Shown piece by piece: positions 5,647 through 12,850 of a DNA stretch of 64,000 nucleotides. The position numbers and the translations under genes are program-made. The DNA is from Umezawaea tangerina. Its GTDB lineage: Bacteria > Actinomycetota > Actinomycetes > Mycobacteriales > Pseudonocardiaceae. The stretch lies in NCBI RefSeq assembly GCF_003002815.1, contig NZ_PVTF01000005.1, positions 124,001 through 188,000 on the forward strand. Reading direction: 5' to 3'. Under the pieces are notes generated by a model. The model ran no database searches. It was not told the origin of the DNA and worked only from the letters and a program-made list of their open reading frames with translations. The first letter of the stretch is position 1, and each line of letters begins with the position of its first letter.

Positions 5647-8568
5647 TCACCCGACCGGTCGTGCGCCGGGGATCCCCATCGCCTCGTAGTGCGCCAGAGC
5701 CCGTGCGCGGTACTCGGCGTCGCCCGTCGCGGCGGAGATGCCGTTCAAGGCGTGCGCGTGCTCCAGGCGGTACTCGATGCGCTGGGCCAGGTCGAGCGCC
5801 TGTCGGTGGTGGTCGGCCGCCGCCGTCTCGTCGCCCTCGGACAAGCAGATCGCGCCCATGGCGTTGTGCGCCTCGGCGAGGTGGTCCGGGCTCCTCCCGT
5901 GGCCGAGCAGGTGCAACGCCTGCCGCGCCTGGTCGCGTGCGTCCGACGCTCGGCCTGCCCGGCGCAGGCCGTCGGCGAGCTCGACGAGGCCGCGGACGGT
6001 GTAGTCGGCGTTCCCGGCCTCCCGTGCGAGCTCCAGGCCTGCCGACAAGTACCGGATGGCGGTGTCGGGGTCGCCCAGTCCGCTGTGGACGGTCCCGAGG
6101 GTGGTGAGGTTGGACGCCTCCTCGTTGACGTCGCCGATCTTCCGGCTCAGCGCCAGTGCTTCCTCCAGCAGCGGACGGGCGCCGACCGCGTTGCCGAGGA
6201 CGAGCTCGGTCCTGCCCGCGTTGGCGGTGCAGATCGCCTGTCCGCGGTCGTCGCCGAGGCGTTGCTGGATCCCCATCGCGGTCCTGTGCTCGTCCAGCGC
6301 CTCGACGAGGTCCCCGAGCCGGTAGTGCAACAACCCCATGACGCCGAGCGTCCAGCTCTCACCGGACTCGTCGCCGAGCTCCCGTGCCATGGCGAGGCAC
6401 CGGGCGGCGTGGCCGAGGCCGGTGCGGTAGCGGCACGACATGTAGTTGGTCAGGGCGAGGTGGTACACGCTGCGGGACTCGGCGGCCAGGTCACCGAGGC
6501 GGTGCGCGGCCTCGGCGGCGGGTTCCTGGATCGCCATGAGGTCCTCGACGTGGTGGTTGATCACCAGGTAGTGCCCGACGTTGCGCGGCAGCAGGACCAG
6601 GTGCTCGTCGAAGCCGTGCCGCCCGGCGTGCCGGATCGCCGCCAGCAGGTTGCGGTTCTCGGTGGCGTACCAGCTCATCGCGCTCTTGTTGTCGCGCAGG
6701 TCGGGCACGTGGTCCGGGACGTGGGTGACCGGCGGGTCGAGCTGCCTGCGTCCGGGCTGGAGGAGGTCGGTGGCCCGTGTCGTCACGTGCAGGTAGTAGT
6801 CCAGCAACCGGTGGACCGCCGTCGGGCGTTCGGGATCGGTCGCGACCAGGGCGAGGGCGTGGTGCCGCAGGAGGTCGTGGAAGGTGTACCTGCCGGTGGC
6901 GGGCTGTTCGAGCAGGTGGTGGTCCACCAGCAGTTCCAGCACGTCCCGGGTGTCGGACACCGGCGTTCCCGTCAGCGCCGCGACGGCGGGCGGGTCGAAG
7001 TCGGTCCCCGGATGCGCGCCCAGCAGGCGGAACGTCCGCTGCTGGTCGGCCTTGAGGTACCGGTAGGACAGGGCGAAGGCGACCGCGATGTCGTGGTCCG
7101 CGTCCGGGCCGGGTAATCGGGTCCGCTCGGTCCGCATCCGGTCGACGAGGTCCGCCACGGTCCACCGCGGTCGGTGCTGGAGCCGGGTCGCGGCGATCCG
7201 CACGGCCAAGGGGAGCCGCCCGCACACCTCGACCAGTCGCGCGACCTCCTCCGGCGCGGAAGTCGCGCGCTCACCGACGATCCCGGTGAACAGCGCTGTC
7301 GCCTCGGCCTCCGACAGCACGTCGAGCGACAGCGGGACCGCGCCGTTCAACGCGGGCATCCGACGGCGGCTCGTGACCAGCACGAGGCATCCGGGAGCAC
7401 CGGGGATCAGGTGCCGCACCTGGTCCGCGTCGACCGCGTTGTCGAGCACCAGCAGGGCTTCGCGGTCGGCCATCTCCGTCCGCCAGACCAGCACGCGCTG
7501 GTCGAGCCCGGCGGGGATCCGGTCGGCCGGGACGCCCAACGACCGCAGCAGCGCGTCGAGGGCCGCGGCGGGCTCGACGGGGTCGCGGTCGGGGGTGAAC
7601 CCGTGCAGGTCGACGAACAGCTGCGCGTCCGGGTACCGCGGCGCCAACCGACGTGCCGCGTGCACCGCCAAGGCGGTCTTGCCGACCCCCGCCATGCCGT
7701 CGATCGCCGAGATCATGATGGTCCGGCCCGCCCGCGCACCCGTGACGAGCCGCTCCAGCTCCGGTTGACGGCCGACGAAACCCGGCACGTCGAACGGCAG
7801 CGAGTTGGGCCGCCGCCGGGACTCCGGCTCGGCGGCGGGGGTGGTCTCGGCGCGGAGGATCCGCTCGTGCGTCCTGCGCAGCTCGTCGCCGGGGTCCAGG
7901 CCGAGCTGCTCGGCGAGGACTCGACGCGTCTCGTCGTAGCGGCCGAGCGCCTCCGCCTGCCGTCCGCAGGAGTAGAGGGCGAGCATGGTCAGGCTGACGA
8001 GCTTCTCCCGCAGGGGGTGCTCCGCCGACAGCTCGACCAGCTCGCCCAGGATCTCCTGCTGCCTGCCGAGCCTCAGCACGACCTCGGCCCGCTTCTCGGA
8101 GGCCACCAGCTGCTCCTCGGCCAACCCCGTCCGCAGGCGGTCCAGCGCCTCCGCGCCCGTCGTGCCCGCCAGCGGTTCGCCGCGCCACAGCGACAACCCC
8201 TCGGTCAGCGCCCGCGCGGCGGTCTCGTCCGACCCGGCCCGGTGCGCTCGGGAGACCAGGTCGCGGAACCGGTGCACGTCGACCCGGTCCGGGTCCACGT
8301 CCAACGCGTAGCCGGGCGGACGGCGGGCGATGTCCACCCCCGCCGGGCGCAGCGCCTTGCGCAGGCGGGAGACGTAGTTGTGGATCAGGCCCCTCGCGTC
8401 GCCGGGCGGGTCCTCGCCCCACAGGACCTCCGCCAGCCGGTCCACCGGCACCCCGTCGCCCGCGCGCAACGCCAGCACCGCGAGCACGCACCGCTGCATG
8501 GGTGGTCCGACCGGCAGTCGCACGCCGTCGTGCCAAGCCTCCACCGAGCCGAGAACCCCGATGTCCAT
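5647..8568 (-). CDS. SARP-type regulator: winged helix, BTAD, NB-ARC ATPase and TPR domains (AfsR-like)
   Basis: Large transcriptional activator of 973 residues. Order: OmpR-like winged helix (MDIGVLGSVEAWHDGVRLPV to about residue 95), bacterial transcriptional activator domain (VDVHRFRDLVSRAHRAG to about 250), NB-ARC ATPase with Walker A GMAGVGKTALAVHAARRL, Walker B ALLVLDNAVD and VLVTSRRR, a winged-helix-like HDLLRHHAL segment, then tetratricopeptide repeats to the end. This is the AfsR/SARP plan used for morphological and antibiotic control in actinomycetes. I placed the start at the ATG giving MDIGVLG because that is the family's usual beginning; the open frame continues 37 codons upstream. 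Gene and divergent neighbour share 109 bases with a SARP-like direct repeat, suggesting it controls that gene and perhaps itself. Confidence 0.93.
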   Translation of the reverse strand: MDIGVLGSVEAWHDGVRLPVGPPMQRCVLAVLALRAGDGVPVDRLAEVLWGEDPPGDARGLIHNYVSRLRKALRPAGVDIARRPPGYALDVDPDRVDVHRFRDLVSRAHRAGSDETAARALTEGLSLWRGEPLAGTTGAEALDRLRTGLAEEQLVASEKRAEVVLRLGRQQEILGELVELSAEHPLREKLVSLTMLALYSCGRQAEALGRYDETRRVLAEQLGLDPGDELRRTHERILRAETTPAAEPESRRRPNSLPFDVPGFVGRQPELERLVTGARAGRTIMISAIDGMAGVGKTALAVHAARRLAPRYPDAQLFVDLHGFTPDRDPVEPAAALDALLRSLGVPADRIPAGLDQRVLVWRTEMADREALLVLDNAVDADQVRHLIPGAPGCLVLVTSRRRMPALNGAVPLSLDVLSEAEATALFTGIVGERATSAPEEVARLVEVCGRLPLAVRIAATRLQHRPRWTVADLVDRMRTERTRLPGPDADHDIAVAFALSYRYLKADQQRTFRLLGAHPGTDFDPPAVAALTGTPVSDTRDVLELLVDHHLLEQPATGRYTFHDLLRHHALALVATDPERPTAVHRLLDYYLHVTTRATDLLQPGRRQLDPPVTHVPDHVPDLRDNKSAMSWYATENRNLLAAIRHAGRHGFDEHLVLLPRNVGHYLVINHHVEDLMAIQEPAAEAAHRLGDLAAESRSVYHLALTNYMSCRYRTGLGHAARCLAMARELGDESGESWTLGVMGLLHYRLGDLVEALDEHRTAMGIQQRLGDDRGQAICTANAGRTELVLGNAVGARPLLEEALALSRKIGDVNEEASNLTTLGTVHSGLGDPDTAIRYLSAGLELAREAGNADYTVRGLVELADGLRRAGRASDARDQARQALHLLGHGRSPDHLAEAHNAMGAICLSEGDETAAADHHRQALDLAQRIEYRLEHAHALNGISAATGDAEYRARALAHYEAMGIPGARPVG

Positions 8569-8591
8569 AGGGCGTGGATGGTAGTGGAAAT

Positions 8592-8609
8592 CGTCCAGGT
8601 CCCGTCCAG
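8592..8609. promoter_or_regulatory. SARP-type heptamer direct repeat
   Basis: CGTCCAG occurs at 8592-8598 and again at 8603-8609, exactly 11 bases (one helical turn) apart. SARP activators bind heptameric direct repeats with 11-base spacing just upstream of a -10 element; TAGTGT at 8620-8625 is suitably placed for the rightward gene at 8678. The repeat lies between the SARP gene and its divergent neighbour. Confidence 0.5.
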
Positions 8610-8677
8610 ATCGGGGACTTAGTGTCCGGTCAGTCGTAGCCCACGGGGCTCCACCGACGATCAGGGGGACAACAACC

Positions 8678-9949
8678 ATGCCACTGCCGTTTCACCGATT
8701 CCTCGCGGCCACAGCCGCCGCGTTGCTGATGTCCGGCCTGGTGAGCCAGTCACCGGCCAGTGCCGCCGATGGCACGCCCGAGACGTGCGCCAAGTACGGT
8801 TTCGACGCCGGGTTCCGCGCGGGTGCGCTGATCAAGGCCATCGCCATCGGCATGGCCGAGTCCAGCTGCTACACCCATGCGACCGGGCCCACGCCGCTGG
8901 ACCAGGGCATGTGGCAGATCCGGGCCTACGAAGAGCGGGTGGCCAAGTACGGCGACCTGACGAACCCGGTGAACAACGCCAAGGCGGCCTACGAGCTGTC
9001 CGACCGCGGACGGAACTGGGGGGACTGGGCCACCAACTGCTCGGACGCGTCCTCGAAGCGCTGCTACGCCCACTGGATGGACGTGGCCACGAGAACCGTC
9101 CGGTCCTTCCTGGTCCCCGATGTCAACGGGGACGGCTTCGCGGACGTCGTCGGGGTCGACGGGGGCGGCAAGCTCGTCGGCTACCACAACGGGTCACTGG
9201 TCAACGCGGGCGGTCTCCCGTTCGTGGACCGGACGTGGCGGCTGACGACCAGCGACTGGACCGGCTTCCGACACCTGGCGCTCGGGGACGTCAACCACGA
9301 CGGGTTCACCGACCTGGTCGCGGCGCGCGGCGACGGCGCCCTCGTCGTGTACTGGAACGGGAGCCAGGTGAACGAAGGCGGCTACCCCTACCTCGGCGCC
9401 GGGTGGACGGAGCCCGACGGCACCTGGAACACGATGAGGCAGTTCGCGGTCGGGGACGTGACGGGCGACGGGTACGCCGACATCGTCGCCGTCGAGGGGA
9501 CCGGTGCCCTGGTGGTCTACGCCAACGGGAGCCTGACCAACGCGGGCGGCAAGCCCTTCACCACCGCGACCTGGCGGCTCGGCGACTGGAGCGGGGTCCG
9601 GGACATCGCGGTGACCGACGTGAACCTCGACGGGTACGCGGACATCGTCGGCATCGACTCGGACGGCAAGCTCTTCGGCTACCACAACGGTTCGCAGGTC
9701 AACCCGGGACGGGTCCCGTTCTCCGATGAGACGTGGCGGCTGACCGACAGCGACTGGAACGCCGTGGCGGACATCACCGCGGGCGACACCAGCGGCGACC
9801 GGTACGGCGACCTGGTCGCGGTCGGGAACGACGGCAGCCTTTCGGTCTACGACAACGGGATCCTCCTGCCCGGCAGCGACGGGATCCCGTACCACCACGT
9901 GACGCACAAGACCTCGGGCACCTGGAACACCTTCCTCCACGTCGCCTGA
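8678..9949 (+). CDS. Secreted transglycosylase-like protein with FG-GAP/VCBS repeats
   Basis: Secreted protein of 423 residues with a Sec signal peptide ending SPASAA near residue 30. Residues about 35-140 look like a lysozyme/lytic-transglycosylase-type domain: a helix with AIAIGMAESSCY (candidate catalytic Glu), then LDQGMWQIRAYEERV and NPVNNAKAAYELSDRGRNWGDW, the pattern of SLT-type enzymes. From about 150 to the end run repeated beta-propeller blades of FG-GAP type, each with a calcium-binding-like D-x-N-x-D-G segment (PDVNGDGFADVV, GDVNHDGFTDLV, GDVTGDGYADIV, TDVNLDGYADIV, GDTSGDRYGDLV). A cell-wall-acting enzyme with a carbohydrate- or surface-binding propeller is the likely reading. 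Divergent from the SARP gene, whose candidate binding site precedes this start. Confidence 0.82.
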   Translation: MPLPFHRFLAATAAALLMSGLVSQSPASAADGTPETCAKYGFDAGFRAGALIKAIAIGMAESSCYTHATGPTPLDQGMWQIRAYEERVAKYGDLTNPVNNAKAAYELSDRGRNWGDWATNCSDASSKRCYAHWMDVATRTVRSFLVPDVNGDGFADVVGVDGGGKLVGYHNGSLVNAGGLPFVDRTWRLTTSDWTGFRHLALGDVNHDGFTDLVAARGDGALVVYWNGSQVNEGGYPYLGAGWTEPDGTWNTMRQFAVGDVTGDGYADIVAVEGTGALVVYANGSLTNAGGKPFTTATWRLGDWSGVRDIAVTDVNLDGYADIVGIDSDGKLFGYHNGSQVNPGRVPFSDETWRLTDSDWNAVADITAGDTSGDRYGDLVAVGNDGSLSVYDNGILLPGSDGIPYHHVTHKTSGTWNTFLHVA

Positions 9950-9968
9950 CCACCACGAACACCCCCGT

Positions 9969-9985
9969 CCCTCCTTTTCGGAGGG
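9969..9985 (+). terminator. Small hairpin after the FG-GAP protein gene
   Basis: CCCTCC / GGAGGG with the loop TTTTC lies 20 bases after the stop codon. It is short, so termination may be partial and the inhibitor gene downstream may be partly co-transcribed. Confidence 0.4.
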
Positions 9986-10058
9986 TGGTCAAGCGCGCCC
10001 GGAGAACCTTGCGCGACAACGGGGGAACTCCACCACCACCACCACGAAAGGAAGAACC

Positions 10059-10601
10059 ATGTCCAAGATCCTTGCCAGGTCGCTGCTGGCGACCACCTTC
10101 GGGGCGTGCGCCGTCCTCGGCGTCCCCACCGCGGTGTCGGCCGCGCCCGAGCCCGCTGCCGCGGCGGTCGACGAGTCGCCGTTGACCAAGACCTCCATGC
10201 CCCGCTCGGCCGCGACGACGTGCGACAACTCCGCCGGGACCGGGCACTGCGTCACCACCGCGCCCATCGAGGACGGGATCATCCCCTGCCCGGCGGGATG
10301 GATCTGCCTCTACACCGCGTCGGGGTGGAGGGAGATGCAGGTCCGCTGGCCCGCGGGCAACTACCACCCGAACTTCGCCCTCATCGACTGCCCGTCCGGG
10401 GTCAAGTGCAACCACGGCGGGCGGGGCTTCAACGACGAGGTGTCCTCCTGGGCGAACAACGGGACGGGCATCCTCTACTGCGTGAACTGGGACGCGGCGG
10501 CGGGATCGCTGAACAACGACATGCCGTCGGGAACCCAGGGGTCCTACATCGGCGACCTGTGGAACGACCAGTCCTCGGCCCTGTCGAGCTCGGGCTGCTG
10601 A
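10059..10601 (+). CDS. Secreted peptidase-inhibitor family I36-like protein
   Basis: Secreted 180-residue protein. Signal peptide at residues 1-28 (MSKILARSLLATTFGACAVL, cleavage after VSA), then a proline/alanine-rich linker with PLTKTSMPRSAATTC. The C-terminal 100 residues match the pattern of the I36 inhibitor family (Streptomyces metalloproteinase inhibitor type): CPAGWICLYTASGWR, FNDEVSSWANNG and repeated cysteines. In that family a beta/gamma-crystallin-like fold blocks extracellular metalloproteases. GAAAGGAAGAACC precedes the ATG. It sits next to a secreted double serine protease, so a protease/inhibitor pairing is possible but unproven. The target protease is not known. Confidence 0.78.
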   Translation: MSKILARSLLATTFGACAVLGVPTAVSAAPEPAAAAVDESPLTKTSMPRSAATTCDNSAGTGHCVTTAPIEDGIIPCPAGWICLYTASGWREMQVRWPAGNYHPNFALIDCPSGVKCNHGGRGFNDEVSSWANNGTGILYCVNWDAAAGSLNNDMPSGTQGSYIGDLWNDQSSALSSSGC

Positions 10602-10616
10602 CACCGCCGGGTGCGT

Positions 10617-10676
10617 CGGACCACCGACGGGTGCTCCCCGGTCTTCACCGACCGGGGAGCACCCGTCGGTGGTCCG
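10617..10676. terminator. Exceptionally long perfect hairpin terminator
   Basis: A 27-bp perfect inverted repeat (left arm 10617-10643, right arm 10650-10676) around the 6-base loop TTCACC, starting 16 bases after the I36 gene stop. The stem runs from CGGACCACCG to CTCCCCGGTC and back. No T-tract follows. Terminator between the inhibitor gene and the protease gene. Confidence 0.8.
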
Positions 10677-10842
10677 CACCAAGTCCGGTCCGCGGCGGCG
10701 GATGACACCCGAGCGCCGCGGGCGAACGGCGTTGCACCTCGGACCCGACCCGGCGGACCCCGTGCCGAATCCCCGACCACCTGTCGCACAACCATCACAC
10801 GACCATCGCGCCACGCGGACACCGGCCCAGCACCCTGGTGCC

Positions 10843-12372
10843 ATGCGAAGCACAACCCTGCTGGCGGTGGCCGTGGTGGCCGCGCCCCTCCTGAGCGCCA
10901 CGCCCGCGCTCGCCATCACCGGTGGTACCGAGTCGACCCGGCCGTACTCGTTCGCGGGGTCCTTCCAGCCCGCCTACCCCAGGCCGTCACGGGCGGACGG
11001 CCATGGTTGCGGAGTGGAAGTCCTCGCCCCGCAATGGGTGTTGACCGCCGGCCACTGCGCGGGCACCAACCCGACCAGCGCGCGGAACGGCGTCCCGCGC
11101 GGGTGGAAGGTGCGCGTCGGGTCGCTCGACACCACCTCCGGTGGCGAGGTGGCCGAGGTCGACCACTACTACCGGTTGGCGACCTCCCAAGACGAAGGGG
11201 GCTTCTGGGGCAAGGACATCGCGCTGCTGCACCTCAGGACCCCGGTCGCGGCCAAGCCCGTGCGGATCGCCTCCACGACCCCCGCGGACGGCACGCCCGC
11301 GCGCATCCTCGGCTGGGGGATGACCTGCGCCGACACCAACGACCCCGAGTGCTTCCCCACCCGGCTGCACGAGGCGGACACCGTGGTCCAGCCCATCTCG
11401 ACCTGCACGGCGGCGGCCCCGGTCGGTGAGCTGTGCGTGGGCGGTCACGACGGCGAGGTGGCCGCGGCCAACATGGACTCCGGTGGTCCCGCGCTCGTCC
11501 GCGACGGCACCGAGTGGGCGTTGGCCGGGGTGGTCAGCGGTCCCAGCGGTGAGGGTGAACCGGTGCTGTACACCGACGTCACCAGGCACGTCGGCTGGAT
11601 CGACGGCATCGTCTCCGGCACCGACGTGCCGCCGGACGACGTGATCCCGGACGTGGAGGGCTCCGTCGCCCTGGGCGGCTGCGTCGGATCGGTGGTCCGC
11701 CCGCCCGGCGCCGCCCCGCGGGACGAGGCCCTGCTGCTCACCAACGGCCACTGCGTCGACGGCGACCGGCCCGCACCGGGCTCCGCGCTGGTCGACCGGC
11801 CCGCCGACCGCGAGGTCACCATCGCCGACCCGCGGGGGTACGCGCAGGCCACCGCGCGCACGAAGCGCTTGGTGTACGCCACCATGACCGGCACCGACAT
11901 CGCGCTCTACCGACTGGACAAGACCTACGCGCAGCTGGCGGCGCAGGGCGCGAAGGTGTTCCGGCTGACCTCCGGGCCGGTGCGCGCGGGCGACCCGTTG
12001 ACCCTGCTGTCCGCAGGCAGCCGTTCGGCCTGCACGGCCGAGGCCGTGGTCGGGCACCTGCGGGAAGGCGGCTACGAGCTGGACGACTCGATCCGCTACA
12101 CGACCAGCGCGGACTGCGCCCCGTCGCACGGCCGGTCGGGCTCACCGCTGCTGGCCGCCGACGGGACCACCGTCGTGGGCGTGCACAACACCCACAACGT
12201 CGCGGGCGGCATGTGCACCGACGACAACCCGTGCGAGGTCGCGCCGGACGGGACCACGACCGCGGTCCAAGGCCGCGCCTACGGCCAGCAGGTCCACCAG
12301 ATCGCGGCCTGCCTCGGCCACGGCTCGCGGCTGGCCCTCGACCGACCGCGGTGCGCCCTCACCAAGCCCTGA
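10843..12372 (+). CDS. Secreted protein with two tandem trypsin-like serine-protease domains
   Basis: Secreted 509-residue protein with a signal peptide ending at PALA near residue 25, directly followed by ITGGTEST, like the I-x-G-G start of mature trypsins. Domain 1 (about 26-255): His71 in LTAGHCAG, Asp in GKDIALLHL, Ser213 in NMDSGGPALV. Domain 2 (about 270-500): His303 in LLLTNGHCVDG, Asp in GTDIALYRLD, Ser434 in SHGRSGSPLLAADG, followed by VVGVHNTHN. Both triads look intact. Domain 2 resembles a V8/S1B-like secreted protease, so this is a fusion of two different subfamilies. I chose the ATG at 10843 because it yields the signal peptide; the frame is open 58 codons further upstream, across the preceding hairpin region. 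Two hairpins follow the gene. Confidence 0.87.
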   Translation: MRSTTLLAVAVVAAPLLSATPALAITGGTESTRPYSFAGSFQPAYPRPSRADGHGCGVEVLAPQWVLTAGHCAGTNPTSARNGVPRGWKVRVGSLDTTSGGEVAEVDHYYRLATSQDEGGFWGKDIALLHLRTPVAAKPVRIASTTPADGTPARILGWGMTCADTNDPECFPTRLHEADTVVQPISTCTAAAPVGELCVGGHDGEVAAANMDSGGPALVRDGTEWALAGVVSGPSGEGEPVLYTDVTRHVGWIDGIVSGTDVPPDDVIPDVEGSVALGGCVGSVVRPPGAAPRDEALLLTNGHCVDGDRPAPGSALVDRPADREVTIADPRGYAQATARTKRLVYATMTGTDIALYRLDKTYAQLAAQGAKVFRLTSGPVRAGDPLTLLSAGSRSACTAEAVVGHLREGGYELDDSIRYTTSADCAPSHGRSGSPLLAADGTTVVGVHNTHNVAGGMCTDDNPCEVAPDGTTTAVQGRAYGQQVHQIAACLGHGSRLALDRPRCALTKP

Positions 12373-12381
12373 CGCCCGAAC

Positions 12382-12410
12382 GGCCCGCCCTTCGACCCGA
12401 GGGGCGGGCC
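12382..12410. terminator. Hairpin terminator after the double protease
   Basis: GGCCCGCCC / GGGCGGGCC, 9-bp perfect stem with an 11-base loop, 10 bases after the protease stop. It abuts a second hairpin that covers the stop codon of the convergent lipoprotein gene, so the two together probably terminate both strands. Confidence 0.65.
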
Positions 12411-12449
12411 TAGGGCGTGTATCGAACGAGACTTCGACACACGCCCTAG
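12410..12449. repeat. 40-base near-perfect hairpin, MITE-like or bidirectional terminator
   Basis: CTAGGGCGTGT / ACACGCCCTAG form an 11-bp perfect outer stem; after one A-C mismatch TCGAA / TTCGA continue it around a CGAGAC loop. It begins and ends with CTAG and contains the stop codon of the lipoprotein gene. The shape is that of a bidirectional terminator, but the CTAG ends also resemble a very small inverted-repeat element. Confidence 0.55.
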
Positions 12450-12850
12450 CCCAACGGGCACACGAGAGGCCCGCGGCTCCACCCGTTGCCGACGAGGGTG
12501 ACGGGGCCCGAGGACGAGGTGCACACGATCTGGGCGACCGCGGTGGCGGACAGCGCGGTGACGTCCACCGAGACCGCCACGATCCCGCCGGAGGCCTCGA
12601 ACACCACCCCCGCGGGCACCTCGGTGGTGTAGCCCTGTTCGCGTTCCGCCGCCGTCGGCCCACCGGCCAACGACGTGAGCCCGGACGCGGAGTCGGGTCG
12701 CGGTACCGGGGTGACCCGACCGCCGAGCACCAGGTACACCGCGACCGCGGGTGGCGCGCTCGGCGCGGGGCCGCCGAGGATGACCCCGCTGGGCCTCACC
12801 CCGCAGGCCCCGGTCAGCAGGACGAGGACCAGCACGAGGGCGCGCTTCAC
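12446..12850 (-). CDS. Lipoprotein associated with the two-component system (AfsQ3/CseA-like position)
   Basis: Predicted membrane-anchored lipoprotein of 134 residues. The signal peptide MKRALVLVLVLLTGACG ends in the lipobox LTGAC, so Cys16 would carry the lipid. The mature part has a small beta-rich domain beginning VAVYLVLGGRVTPVPRP and ending VTLVGNGWSRGPLVCPLG, roughly GerMN-like in pattern, with two further cysteines. It starts at a GTG that overlaps the kinase stop codon as GTGA, so it is translated from the same transcript. In Streptomyces the AfsQ1/AfsQ2/AfsQ3 and CseB/CseC/CseA sets pair a regulator and kinase with a lipoprotein that tunes signalling; the gene order here fits that model. 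Function is inferred from context. Confidence 0.75.
   Translation of the reverse strand: MKRALVLVLVLLTGACGVRPSGVILGGPAPSAPPAVAVYLVLGGRVTPVPRPDSASGLTSLAGGPTAAEREQGYTTEVPAGVVFEASGGIVAVSVDVTALSATAVAQIVCTSSSGPVTLVGNGWSRGPLVCPLG

Noticed and set aside
5689-7116. 475-codon plus-strand frame opposite the SARP regulator.
   Set aside because: Antisense shadow caused by high GC third positions; low-complexity Val/Gly/Arg composition; the SARP domains are on the other strand.
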